A stretch of 64,000 bases of DNA from the NCBI RefSeq assembly GCF_030362835.1, contig NZ_JAUCGQ010000003.1:1-64000 (forward strand), given 5' to 3'. The notes below the pieces were generated by a model that saw only the letters and a program-made list of their open reading frames with translations, was not told the DNA's origin and did not search any database. Source of the stretch: Cellulomonas alba (GTDB lineage: Bacteria > Actinomycetota > Actinomycetes > Actinomycetales > Cellulomonadaceae). Position 1 is the stretch's first letter, and each line of letters starts with the position of its first letter. Below are positions 7,550 through 15,863 of this stretch, piece by piece. The translations under genes and the position numbers were made by a program.

Positions 7550-8601
7550 CGGTCCACGTCATCGTGCCGGACGCGTACGACGACCCGCTGCGACCCAGCG
7601 GCGGCAACGTGTACGACCGGCGGCTCGCTGAGGCGCTCACGGACCTCGGCTGGACCGTGCGCGTGCACCCCGTGACCGGGCCGTGGCCCGACGCGGGACC
7701 GCGGGGCCGACGCGCGCTCGCGGCCGTGCTGGGCGCGGTGCCGGCGGGCGACGCCGCGATCGTCGACGGGCTCGTGGGGTCGGCCGTGCCTGACGCCGTG
7801 CTGCCGCACACCGGCCGAGCGCGGCTCGTGCTGCTCGTGCACCTGCCGCTGGGCGTCGCCGACGCCCGTCCGGACACCCGCGCGCGCGAGCGCGCCGCGC
7901 TGAGCGGGTGCGCCGTCGTCGTCACGAGCCGGTGGGCCGCGCGGTGGCTGGACGCGCACTACGCGCTGCCGCCCGGCGCGGTCACCGTGGCCGAACCGGG
8001 TGTCGACGCCGCCGAGCCCGCCGCCGGCACCGCGTCCGGCAGGCGACTGCTGTGCGTCGGTGCCGTGACGCCGGTGAAGGGGCACGACGTGCTCGGCGAG
8101 GCGTTGGCGGCCGTCCGCGACCTCGACTGGGACTGCACCTGGGCCGGCTCGACCGCGATCGACCCCGACTTCGCGGCCGACGTGCTCGCGGCCGCCAGGC
8201 GGCGCGGCATCGGGGACCGCCTCCGCGCCGTCGGGCCGCTGTCCGGCGCACGGCTCGACGCGGCGTACGCCCGTGCCGACCTGCTCGTCCTGCCGTCGCG
8301 GGCCGAGACCTACGGCATGGTCGTCACGGAGGCGCTCGCGCGCGGGGTGCCCGTGGTCGCGAGCGACGTCGGCGGGGTACGCGAGTCGCTCGGGTCGACC
8401 GACGCCGGGGTGCCTGGCGTGCTCGTCACGCGCGCGGATCCGGTGGCTCTCGCCGGTGCGCTCCGCGAGTGGCTCTCCGACGGCGGGTGGCGCCGCGAGC
8501 TCCGCCGTCGTGCCGCGACGCGTCGCACCGCGCTGGCGCCCTGGTCAGCCACCGCCGAGCGTGTCGCCGCAGCGCTCGCTGCGACGGGCGCCGAGCCATG
8601 A
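7546..8601 (+). CDS. Glycosyltransferase family 4-like (GT-B fold)
   Basis: A 351-residue retaining GT-B glycosyltransferase. The C-terminal donor-binding half shows [14 protein letters not shown] and the EX7E signature ETYGMVVTE followed by [13 protein letters not shown], typical of GT4 enzymes that use nucleotide sugars. The N-terminal half starts [14 protein letters not shown] and has the acceptor-side GGNVYDRRL loop. The GTG start overlaps the stop of the PTPS homologue by GTGA, implying translational coupling and a shared pathway, so the acceptor may be the product of that cluster. There are no membrane helices, so it acts in the cytosol or on the inner membrane face. The sugar and acceptor are unknown. 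Confidence 0.88.
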   Translation: MTVHVIVPDAYDDPLRPSGGNVYDRRLAEALTDLGWTVRVHPVTGPWPDAGPRGRRALAAVLGAVPAGDAAIVDGLVGSAVPDAVLPHTGRARLVLLVHLPLGVADARPDTRARERAALSGCAVVVTSRWAARWLDAHYALPPGAVTVAEPGVDAAEPAAGTASGRRLLCVGAVTPVKGHDVLGEALAAVRDLDWDCTWAGSTAIDPDFAADVLAAARRRGIGDRLRAVGPLSGARLDAAYARADLLVLPSRAETYGMVVTEALARGVPVVASDVGGVRESLGSTDAGVPGVLVTRADPVALAGALREWLSDGGWRRELRRRAATRRTALAPWSATAERVAAALAATGAEP

Positions 8602-8751
8602 CCGGGTGAACCGAGCGCGACGTCGCACCGTGTCCCGACCGGGCGGGCGGGCATCGACGCCGAGCCACACCGCCCTCGCGACGCGCGTCGCCCGCGCCCA
8701 TACTGGTCGGACGCCGATCGCCTCGGTTCCCGCAGCACCCGGAGGCCGGCC

Positions 8752-9213
8752 ATGACCATCAGGACCGAGAGTCGCACCACCATCGCCGGCAGCGTCGACG
8801 ACGTGTGGGCCTACCTGTGCGACGTCGGGCGCTGGCCCGAGTGGGCGCCCACGGTGCGCGAGTGCTGGGTCCGCGACGGCGGGCCGCTCGAGCCCGGCGC
8901 GCACGTCGAGCAGCGCGCGAAGGACCTCGGGCGCACGCACCGGCGCAGCGAGCGCGTGACCGCCGTCGAGCCGCCGCGGCACCTCGAGCTCGCCGGCCCG
9001 ATGGGGTCGTCCAGCGCGCGGTGGGCGATGGAGCTCGCGCCGCTCGGTGACGCGCTGACCGACGCGACGATGTGGATCGAGGTCGACCTCGCGGGCGTCA
9101 TGCGGGTCGTGCCGGGCCCGCTCCGCAGCAGCCTCCAGCGCGTGAGCAACCGGGAGATGGCGGCGATCAAGGCCGCCGTCGAGTCCGCCGCGCGGGAGGG
9201 GGCGGGGTCCTAG
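8752..9213 (+). CDS. SRPBCC (START-like) small-ligand-binding protein
   Basis: A 153-residue protein with the START/polyketide-cyclase pattern: beta strand MTIRTESRTTIAGS, then VDDVWAYLCDVGRWPEWAPTV, and a C-terminal helix LRSSLQRVSNREMAAIKAAVE. Members bind hydrophobic or aromatic ligands in a helix-grip pocket, and some act as cyclases or chaperones for them. CCGGAGG precedes the ATG. The 150-bp gap before it could hold a promoter, so this may begin a second transcript of the cluster. Its TAG stop abuts the GTG of the following methyltransferase with no gap, which ties their expression together. Confidence 0.8.
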   Translation: MTIRTESRTTIAGSVDDVWAYLCDVGRWPEWAPTVRECWVRDGGPLEPGAHVEQRAKDLGRTHRRSERVTAVEPPRHLELAGPMGSSSARWAMELAPLGDALTDATMWIEVDLAGVMRVVPGPLRSSLQRVSNREMAAIKAAVESAAREGAGS

Positions 9214-9966
9214 GTGGCCGCCGCACCGCGGTCGGGACGCCACCGCGATCGAGGAGCGCCGGCGCGCGAGGCCGACCCGGGGCACGAGCGGCTGGTCGAG
9301 CTCTATCGCAGGCGGGCGAGGCACTACGACCTCACGTCACGCCTGTACCCCGCTCCCCTGTACCCGCAGGCCGCCCAGCGCCTGCGCGCGGTCCGGGCGC
9401 TCGGGCTGCACGCCGGCGACACGGTGGTCGACGTCGCGTGCGGCACCGGGCTGAACTTCGCGCTGCTCGAGGACGCCGTCGGGCCCGGCGGCCGGGTGGT
9501 CGGCGTCGACCTGACCGACGCGATGCTCACCCGCGCGCGGCAGCGGGTCGCGGAGCACGGCTGGACCAACGTCGGGCTCGTCGAGGCCGACGCCGCGGCC
9601 TTCGAGTTCCCGCCGGGCGTCGCCGCGATCCTCTCGACGTACGCCCTGTCGCAGGTCCGGGAGTGCGCGCAGGTCGTGGCGCACGGTGCGGCGGCGCTGG
9701 CGGACGGCGGCCGGTGGGTGGTGCTCGACCTCAAGGTTCCCGACGCCGCGCCGCGGTGGCTCACCCATCTCGGGACCGCGACCGTGCGGCCGTTCGCCGC
9801 GATCGACGACTGGGTCGGGCACCGGCCGTGGGAGACGATCCGCGCCGCGATGCGGGCCGACCTCGTGGACCTCTCCTGGACCGAGCTGGCCCACGGGACG
9901 GCCTTCCTCGCCGCCGGCTCGCGCCCGGGCCGACGCCCGGGCGAGGCTGGACCAGCGCCCGGGTGA
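9214..9966 (+). CDS. Class I SAM-dependent methyltransferase (UbiE-like)
   Basis: A 250-residue methyltransferase. Motif I VVDVACGTGLNF (about 71-82), acidic loop VVGVDLTDAM and EADAAAFEF mark the SAM site. The N-terminal lead is Arg-rich and YRRRARHYDLTSRLYP resembles UbiE/COQ5 entries. Substrate unknown; the cluster context suggests a small heterocycle or a lipid. GTG at 9214 directly follows the stop of the SRPBCC gene. The C-terminal tail is Gly/Pro/Arg-rich and probably disordered. Confidence 0.85.
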   Translation: MAAAPRSGRHRDRGAPAREADPGHERLVELYRRRARHYDLTSRLYPAPLYPQAAQRLRAVRALGLHAGDTVVDVACGTGLNFALLEDAVGPGGRVVGVDLTDAMLTRARQRVAEHGWTNVGLVEADAAAFEFPPGVAAILSTYALSQVRECAQVVAHGAAALADGGRWVVLDLKVPDAAPRWLTHLGTATVRPFAAIDDWVGHRPWETIRAAMRADLVDLSWTELAHGTAFLAAGSRPGRRPGEAGPAPG

Positions 9967-10029
9967 CGCCCGGTCGACGGTCGTTGAACCGAGGCGGCGA
10001 CGCATCCGTCTACGTAGCGAGGAGGCCAC

Positions 10030-10737
10030 ATGCCTGGGCGCCCGTACACCGTGCTGAGCTGTGCCACGTCGATGGACGGCTACCTCGACGACGCGTCCGA
10101 GGAGCGGCTCGTGCTCTCGAACGACGCCGACCTGGACCGCGTGGACGCGCTGCGCGCGAGCTGCGACGCGATCCTCGTCGGGTCGGGGACGGTCCGGCGC
10201 GACAACCCCCGGCTCCTGGTCCGCGACCCCGCCCGCGTCGCGCTCCGCACCGGCTCCGGCCAGTCGCCGACGCCGCTCAAGGTGACCGTGACGGCGTGCG
10301 GCGACCTCGACCCGGAGGCGCGGTTCTTCGCCACGGGCGACTGCGACAAGCTCGTGTACTGCGCGAGCGCGGCGTTCGTCGCGACCCGGCGGCGCCTCGG
10401 CTCCGCCGCGACGGTCGTCGACGCGGGCACCGAGGTCGACATGGGCCGGGTCGGCCAGGACCTCGACGACCGCGGGGTCGCGCGGCTGCTCGTCGAGGGG
10501 GGCGGGACCGTGCTGACGCAGTTCCTCGTCGACGACCTCGCCGACGAGCTCCAGCTCGTCGTCGCGCCGATCTTCGTGGGTGACTCGCGCGCGCGGCGGT
10601 TCGTCGGCGACGGGACGTTCCCGTGGCACCCGCGGCGGCGGGCGAAGCTCGCGGAGGTGCGCACCGTCGGGGACGTCGCGCTGCTGCGCTACGCGCTCTC
10701 CGCGCGGTTCGCCGGTGCCGAGCTGGTGGCGTCGTGA
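10030..10737 (+). CDS. RibD C-terminal-domain (dihydrofolate-reductase-like) reductase
   Basis: A 235-residue stand-alone reductase of the RibD_C fold. Diagnostic parts are the start YTVLSCATSMDGYLDD, the substrate loop ILVGSGTVRRDNPRL, and the NADPH/substrate region LLVEGGGTVLTQFLVDD followed by VAPIFVGDSRARRF. In riboflavin synthesis this fold reduces the ribose of the pyrimidine to ribityl. No cytidine-deaminase-like RibD N-domain is present, so deamination would have to be skipped or done elsewhere. AGGAGG precedes the ATG. Its stop overlaps the GTG of the GTP cyclohydrolase II gene (GTGA), so the two enzymes probably act in sequence on the same intermediate. Confidence 0.88.
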   Translation: MPGRPYTVLSCATSMDGYLDDASEERLVLSNDADLDRVDALRASCDAILVGSGTVRRDNPRLLVRDPARVALRTGSGQSPTPLKVTVTACGDLDPEARFFATGDCDKLVYCASAAFVATRRRLGSAATVVDAGTEVDMGRVGQDLDDRGVARLLVEGGGTVLTQFLVDDLADELQLVVAPIFVGDSRARRFVGDGTFPWHPRRRAKLAEVRTVGDVALLRYALSARFAGAELVAS

Positions 10738-11495
10738 GTCCCCACCCGCCCACCGCGACCATCCGCACCCAGGTGGTCGTCCCGCTGCGGCTCGCCGACG
10801 GGTCCGTCGCCACCGCACGCGTCGTCACGTTCGACGGGCTGGTCGACGGGCGCGAGCACCTGGCCCTGGGGCTCGGTGACCGCGCGCTCGACGCGCCGCC
10901 CGTGCCCGACGCGCCGACGCTCGTGCGGCTGCACAGCGAGTGCCTGACCGGGGACGTGCTCGGCAGCCTGCGCTGCGACTGCGGGCCGCAGCTCCGCGAG
11001 GGCGTCGAGCGCCTCGCGGCCGCGGGCGGGTACCTGCTCTACCTGCGCCAGGAGGGCCGCGGGATCGGGCTCTACGCGAAGCTCGACGCCTACGCGCTGC
11101 AGGACGCCGGGCTCGACACGTACGACGCCAACCTCTCGCTCGGGTTCGGCCACGACGAACGCGACTACACCGCGGCCGCGCAGATGCTGCACGCCCTCGG
11201 CGTGACCCGCGTCGCGCTGCTCAGCAACAACCCCGACAAGGCGAACCAGCTGCGCCGGCACGGCTTCACGGTCGCGCAGCAGGTGCCGACGGGGGTCTAC
11301 CTCTCGAGCGCGAACGCGCGCTACCTCCGAGCGAAGGCCGCGCGCGGGGGCCACACGTTCGACCTGCCGGCGCACCTGCTCCCGCCTGCGGTCGGGCTCG
11401 ACGAGGCCGGCGCCGGAGCCGAGGCGCCCGCGGCGCTCGACACCCGACGAGCAGTCACCGGGGCAGCGCCAGCAGGTCAAGGTGGTGCACGGTGA
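10734..11495 (+). CDS. Stand-alone GTP cyclohydrolase II (RibA type)
   Basis: A 253-residue enzyme that opens the GTP imidazole ring, releasing formate and pyrophosphate to give the diaminopyrimidine of riboflavin synthesis. Zinc ligands are Cys70, Cys81 and Cys83 (HSECLTGD...LRCDCG); RQEGRGIGL (105-113) and DERDYT (141-146) complete the site. Tyr120 (DAYALQD) matches E. coli Tyr105. From memory, the S. coelicolor paralogue SCO6655 has Met here and stops at the formylated product, so this enzyme is predicted to run the full reaction. There is no fused DHBP synthase (RibB) domain. A 40-residue Ala/Gly tail follows the conserved core. The last 41 bp overlap the convergent methyltransferase gene. 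Confidence 0.92.
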   Translation: MSPHPPTATIRTQVVVPLRLADGSVATARVVTFDGLVDGREHLALGLGDRALDAPPVPDAPTLVRLHSECLTGDVLGSLRCDCGPQLREGVERLAAAGGYLLYLRQEGRGIGLYAKLDAYALQDAGLDTYDANLSLGFGHDERDYTAAAQMLHALGVTRVALLSNNPDKANQLRRHGFTVAQQVPTGVYLSSANARYLRAKAARGGHTFDLPAHLLPPAVGLDEAGAGAEAPAALDTRRAVTGAAPAGQGGAR

Positions 11496-12270
11496 CCGCG
11501 AGCCGGCCCGCAGCGACGTCGGCCTGCCGCCGCGCCGCGTACGCCTCGGCGGCCGCGGCGAGGTCCGGCCGCTGCTCCACGGCGGCGCCCACCCAGCCGC
11601 CGAACCACGCCGTCACGAGCGCGGCGTCTGCGGCTCCGAGCTGCCACGCGCTCGGCCGGGTCGTCACCGCTGCGCCCGCCGCCGCGAAGGCCGCCACGGC
11701 GGCGTCGACCGCGGCCGGCCCGAGCAGCGCGCCCGCGGGGGTCGTGCGACGTTGGTGCGCGTTGAACGCGTCGGCGACGCGCGTGTCGAACGGGTCGCTC
11801 GGCGTCAGCTCGACCCGGCCCGTGACGCTCAGCGCGACGAGCACGGGACAACCGGCGGCCGCGCACGTCGCGACGAAGCGCGCGACCTCGTCGGCCGTGA
11901 ACGTGTCGAGGAGGGCGGACGCGGTGACGAGGTTCGCGTCGGCGAGCACGTCGGGCTCCAGCCGGGTGATGTCGCCACGGCGGGTCTCGATCGCGACCCG
12001 CGCCTCTCGGCCGTCGACCACGCGGCTCGCGGCCGCCAGCCGGAGCAGCGCGCCGTCCCGGTCGTGCAGCACCCATCGCTGCGGTCCGGGCAGCCGCGGC
12101 GCGAGCCACCGGGCCATCGAGCCGGTGCCGCAGCCGAGGTCGTGGACGACGAGGCGACCCCCAGGCAGCGTGGCGACGAGCTCCGCGACGAGCTCCTCCG
12201 AGCGGGCCGCGGCGTCGGCGGGCTCGCGCAGGGCCAGCCAGTCGGCGAACGCCGGCGCCGTCTCGCCCAT
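11455..12270 (-). CDS. SAM-dependent methyltransferase, convergent with the ribA-like gene
   Basis: A 271-residue class I methyltransferase. Motif I is VVHDLGCGTGSMARWL (about 41-56), with an acidic VLHDRDGALL loop and an ADANLVTASALLD segment at motif IV. The region DAFNAHQRRT resembles small-molecule methyltransferases of unknown substrate. AGGTGAGG lies before the ATG. It runs against the GTP cyclohydrolase II gene with a 41-bp tail-to-tail overlap and is divergent from the phosphatidyltransferase gene, so it is embedded in the cluster but separately expressed. Confidence 0.82.
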   Translation of the reverse strand: MGETAPAFADWLALREPADAAARSEELVAELVATLPGGRLVVHDLGCGTGSMARWLAPRLPGPQRWVLHDRDGALLRLAAASRVVDGREARVAIETRRGDITRLEPDVLADANLVTASALLDTFTADEVARFVATCAAAGCPVLVALSVTGRVELTPSDPFDTRVADAFNAHQRRTTPAGALLGPAAVDAAVAAFAAAGAAVTTRPSAWQLGAADAALVTAWFGGWVGAAVEQRPDLAAAAEAYAARRQADVAAGRLAVTVHHLDLLALPR

Positions 12271-12379
12271 GCGGGCCTCACCTCACCTTCGACGCACCGG
12301 ACGCTAGCAACGCGGCCGGTGCGGGGCACCGCAGAGGAGCAACGGCTGCACGGGAGACGAGACGGACGCGGGAGGCGCG

Positions 12380-13126
12380 GTGCGCACAGGTCGCGGCGGG
12401 CCGGCGGTCGCCCCGGTGGCCGTCGCCGTCGTGCTCGCGTCGCTCGCCCTCACGGCAGGTCTGAGCCTGCTCGGCTGGGTCGTCGGCCTCGCGTGCGCCG
12501 CAGCCGTGGCCGTCGTCGAGGCGCGCGGTCTCGCCCGGTACGCCCGTGCGCGCGGGCCCGCGGACCTCGTCACCCTGCTGCGGGCCGTGCTCACCTGCGG
12601 TGTCGCCGCGCTCGCCGCCGACGCGTTCGTCGCCGCGCCCGCCGTCGGGGCGCTCGTCGGGCTGACCGTCCCCGCGCTCGCGCTCGACGCCGTGGACGGG
12701 TGGGTCGCGCGTCGCACGCGCACCGCGTCACGGTTCGGCGCGTGGTTCGACGGCGAGGTCGACGCGTTCCTCATCCTCGTGCTCAGCGTCGACGTCGCCC
12801 GGACCGCCCGCCCCTGGGTGCTCGCGATGGGCGCCGCCCGCTACGCGTTCCTCCTCGCCGGCCGGGTGTTCCCCTGGTTGCGCGCGCCGCTCCCGCCGCG
12901 CTACTGGCGCAAGGTCGTCACGGCGGCCGTCGGCATCGCGCTCGCGACGGCGGCCGTCGGGGTCCTCCCGGGTGCGGTCACCACGTTCGCCCTGGTCCTC
13001 GCGCTCGCGCTCCTCGCCGAGTCCTTCGGGCGCGACGCGCTGTGGCTCTGGCGGCGTCGCGGCGTCGTCGCGGGCACACCCTCGGTCGCCCTTGCTCGGA
13101 CGGAGCCCGGTCGTGCAGCTCGATGA
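12380..13126 (+). CDS. CDP-alcohol phosphatidyltransferase family membrane protein
   Basis: A 248-residue polytopic protein with the CDP-alcohol phosphotransferase signature DG..AR........G...D...D spanning DAVDGWVARR to FDGEVDA at about residues 110-133. These residues bind the metal ions and CDP-linked substrate. Six or so hydrophobic helices surround it. The family joins a CDP-activated lipid or polyol to an alcohol acceptor within the membrane. GTG at 12380 follows GGAGG. The acceptor is unknown; in this cluster it could attach a lipid or polyol phosphate to the heterocyclic product. Its 3' end overlaps the following methyltransferase by 14 bp. Confidence 0.88.
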   Translation: MRTGRGGPAVAPVAVAVVLASLALTAGLSLLGWVVGLACAAAVAVVEARGLARYARARGPADLVTLLRAVLTCGVAALAADAFVAAPAVGALVGLTVPALALDAVDGWVARRTRTASRFGAWFDGEVDAFLILVLSVDVARTARPWVLAMGAARYAFLLAGRVFPWLRAPLPPRYWRKVVTAAVGIALATAAVGVLPGAVTTFALVLALALLAESFGRDALWLWRRRGVVAGTPSVALARTEPGRAAR

Positions 13127-13877
13127 CCGTGCGCTCGTCGAGCGGACCCTGCGCCGGGCGCGGCCGATCGGCTACCCGCCGGGCGAGTTCGTCGGCCAGG
13201 AGAGCTTCATGCGCGCCGACGAGATCCTCGCGCTCGCCGTCCGCGCCGGCATCGGCCGTGGCACCGCGGTGCTCGACCTGTGCTGCGGCGTCGCGGGGCC
13301 GGGCCGCCTGATCACCCGCGCGCTCGGGTGCACGTACCTCGGCGTCGACGCGAGCCCCGCGGCGGTGACGATCGCGCGCGAGCGCGCGCGGGGTGACGTC
13401 CGGTGCCGGTTCGAGGTCGCCACCGTGCCACCGCTGCCGGACGGCTGGTTCGACGTCGTGCTGCTGCTGGAGACGATGCTCGCGTTCCCCGACAAGGGCG
13501 CGTTGCTCGACGCCGTGGCCGACGCGCTGCCGCCGGGCGGCCGCTTCGCGTTCACCGTCGAGGAGGGCGCGCCGCTGACCGACACGGAACGGGACCGCAT
13601 GCCCCGCGCGGACACCGTCTGGCCCGTCCCGCTGGACGAGCTGGTCGCAGGGCTCGACCGGGTGGGTCTGCGCGTCCGCTGGCAGGAGGACCACAGCGCG
13701 GCGCACCGGGCGTCGGCCGGAGCGCTCGCCCAGGCGTTCGTCGCGGACGCGCGCCACATCGCGACGCGCCTCGGCCGGGCGGCGCTGGACGACCTGGTGG
13801 CCTCGCACCGGCTCTGGGCCGAGTGGCTCGGGACCGGCCGCGTCCGCAAGCTCGCGGTGGTCGCGGAGAAGACGTAG
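13113..13877 (+). CDS. SAM-dependent methyltransferase (third of the cluster)
   Basis: A 254-residue class I methyltransferase. Motif I VLDLCCGVAGPGRLI (about 53-67), then YLGVDASPAA, and motif IV WFDVVLLLETMLAFPD are clear. The early PPGEFVGQESFM segment resembles methyltransferases acting on amines (sarcosine/phosphoethanolamine type), but that is only suggestive. GTG at 13113 has GGAG 7 bases upstream and lies inside the end of the phosphatidyltransferase gene, so the two are coupled. This is the last gene that I place in the pterin-like cluster. Confidence 0.85.
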   Translation: MQLDDRALVERTLRRARPIGYPPGEFVGQESFMRADEILALAVRAGIGRGTAVLDLCCGVAGPGRLITRALGCTYLGVDASPAAVTIARERARGDVRCRFEVATVPPLPDGWFDVVLLLETMLAFPDKGALLDAVADALPPGGRFAFTVEEGAPLTDTERDRMPRADTVWPVPLDELVAGLDRVGLRVRWQEDHSAAHRASAGALAQAFVADARHIATRLGRAALDDLVASHRLWAEWLGTGRVRKLAVVAEKT

Positions 13878-13997
13878 CCCAGTCCCCTGCCCCCGCGCCG
13901 CGAGGGGAGACGCCATGAGCGGGCCGGGGCGTCGCGCCACCGCGCGCTGCCGCCGGCGTCGTCCTGACGGCGAGCACGGTGACGCTAGCGTCCGTGC

Positions 13998-15026
13998 GTG
14001 AGCAACGACTCGACCACCGGCGACGCGACGCCGCGGCCCGGCTGGCGCGGACGCACCGCGTTCGCGCTGCTGCGCGCCAGCCTCCTCGTCAGCCCGCGTC
14101 CCGCGGCCCTCGCCATCCGGACCGTGTTCGCGCGCACCGGCGCGCAGACCGCCCGCGTGCTCGACCGGCACGCCCCGTCGGGCACGCGGACCGAGCGCGA
14201 CCGGCGCTACGGCGAGGGCCCCGACGCACTGCTGGACGTGCACCGGCCCGCGGACGCGGAGGGACCGCTCCCCCTGCTCGTCTGGGTGCACGGCGGGGCG
14301 TTCGTCGGCGGGACGAAGGACGAGCTCGCCGGCTGGTTCCGCCTCCTCGCGTCGCACGGGTACGTCGTCGCGGCGCCGCGGTACTCGCTCGCGCCCGGGC
14401 ACCGGTACCCGACGCCCGTGCGGCAGGTCGCTGCCGCGGTGCGGCACCTGTGCGCGCACGCGGACGAGCTCGGCATCGACCCGGCGCGCGTCGTGCTCGC
14501 TGGCGACTCGGCGGGCGCCCACATCGCGGCCCAGCTCGCCGCCGTCGTGACGACGCCGGGCTACGGCGACCAGCTGGCGGTCGCCGCTCCCCTGACGGCG
14601 GACGCGCTCCGCGGCGTCGTGCTCGCCTGCGGGCCGTACGACGCGCGGCTTGCCGGCACGGCGAGCAGCCCGGCGGGTGCGCTGCTCATCAAGGCGACGC
14701 TGTGGGCGTACACGGGCCGGCGCGACTTCCTCGAGCACCCGGCCGCGCGGACGTTCTCCGTGCCCGATCACGTCACCCCGCGGTTCCCCGCGACCCTGCT
14801 GACCGTCGGCAACGCCGACCCGCTGGCGGCGCACACGACCGCCCTGCTCGCGGCGCTCGACCGGGAGGGCGTGGACGTCCGCACGCTGCTCTGGCCGCCG
14901 GACCACCGGCCGGCGCTCGGCCACGAGTACCAGTTCGCGCTCGACACCGACGAGGCGCAGGCGTTCCTCGCGCGGTTGCTCGAGTTCCTCGGCGACGGTC
15001 TCGGTGACCTACGCGCCCGGCCCTGA
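13998..15026 (+). CDS. Hormone-sensitive-lipase-type alpha/beta hydrolase
   Basis: A 342-residue esterase of the HSL family: oxyanion motif WVHGGAFVGG, nucleophile elbow LAGDSAGAHIA, catalytic Asp in VGNADPLAAH and His in LGHEYQF. A 60-residue N-terminal region holds a hydrophobic stretch typical of a cap or loose membrane anchor. Likely an intracellular carboxylesterase for short acyl esters; physiological substrate unknown. It starts with GTG 120 bp after the previous gene and converges on the citE-like gene, with 9 bp between the stops. I see no link to the preceding cluster beyond orientation. Confidence 0.88.
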   Translation: MSNDSTTGDATPRPGWRGRTAFALLRASLLVSPRPAALAIRTVFARTGAQTARVLDRHAPSGTRTERDRRYGEGPDALLDVHRPADAEGPLPLLVWVHGGAFVGGTKDELAGWFRLLASHGYVVAAPRYSLAPGHRYPTPVRQVAAAVRHLCAHADELGIDPARVVLAGDSAGAHIAAQLAAVVTTPGYGDQLAVAAPLTADALRGVVLACGPYDARLAGTASSPAGALLIKATLWAYTGRRDFLEHPAARTFSVPDHVTPRFPATLLTVGNADPLAAHTTALLAALDREGVDVRTLLWPPDHRPALGHEYQFALDTDEAQAFLARLLEFLGDGLGDLRARP

Positions 15027-15035
15027 CCGACGGGC

Positions 15036-15863
15036 TCAGGCGCGTGCCCCCAGGCGCTCCGCCCGGCGGACGAGCTCCGCGGCGTGCCGGAGCACCGGCT
15101 CGTCGACCATCCGCCCGTCCCAGCGGAACACCCCGCGCTCGTGCCTCGCGGCCTCGATGACACCGCGCGCCCAGGCCACCTCGTCGGCGGACGGCCGGTA
15201 CGCCTCGCGGACCACCGGCACCTGCGCCGGGTGCAGGCACGCGGTGGCGGTGAACCCGCTCGCGGCCGCGTCCGCCGCCTCGGCCGCGAGGCCGTCCAGG
15301 TCGTCGAGGTCGAGGTGCACCGCGTCGATCGCCGCCTTCCCGTGCGCGCGAGCCGCGAGCAGGACCGCGGACCGCGCGTGCACCGCGACGTCGCGGTAGC
15401 CGCCGCCGGGCGACCGGCTGGACGTGCCGCCCAGCGCCGCGAGGAGGTCCTCGGCACCCCACATCAGGCCCACGACGTTCGGCGCGGCGGCGATCTCGGC
15501 GACGCGCAGCACGCCGACGGGCGTCTCGACCAGGGCCACGACGTCGTGGCCCTGGAGTGCGGCGACGTCGGAGGCGGACGACGCCTTGGCGAGCATCACC
15601 ACGCGATAGGGGGTCGACGCGAGCGCCTCCAGGTCGGCCGCGAGGTCGGCCGTACCGACGGCGTTGACGCGCACGATCGTGCGCGCCGGGTCGAGCGCCG
15701 GACCGGTGACGAGCGCTCGCCGGGCCGCGTCCTTCGCGTCCGGAGCCACCGCGTCCTCGAGGTCGAGGATCACGGCGTCGGCCCGCTGCGCCGCCTTCGC
15801 GTACCGGTCCGTCCGGTCGGCAGGGCAGAACAGGAGCGCGGGTCCCGTCGGGAGCGACGTCAC
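15036..15863 (-). CDS. CitE-like HpcH/HpaI lyase (HMG-CoA / citramalyl-CoA lyase candidate)
   Basis: A 275-residue TIM-barrel lyase of the CitE family: ALLFCPADRTDRY, AVILDLEDAVAPDAK with metal-binding acids, VRVNAVG, VALVETPVGV, MWGAEDLL and ACLHPAQV are all standard. By position it matches M. tuberculosis Rv2498c, reported (from memory) as a bifunctional lyase for (R)-HMG-CoA in leucine breakdown and (S)-citramalyl-CoA in itaconate breakdown. The chosen GTG at 15863 overlaps the MaoC stop as GTGA; an earlier GTG at 15881 is possible. It is the last gene of the five-gene minus-strand operon. Confidence 0.85.
   Translation of the reverse strand: MTSLPTGPALLFCPADRTDRYAKAAQRADAVILDLEDAVAPDAKDAARRALVTGPALDPARTIVRVNAVGTADLAADLEALASTPYRVVMLAKASSASDVAALQGHDVVALVETPVGVLRVAEIAAAPNVVGLMWGAEDLLAALGGTSSRSPGGGYRDVAVHARSAVLLAARAHGKAAIDAVHLDLDDLDGLAAEAADAAASGFTATACLHPAQVPVVREAYRPSADEVAWARGVIEAARHERGVFRWDGRMVDEPVLRHAAELVRRAERLGARA

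Noticed and set aside
10734..11495. Riboflavin operon
   Set aside because: No ribB, ribE or ribH nearby and no FMN riboswitch recognised upstream.
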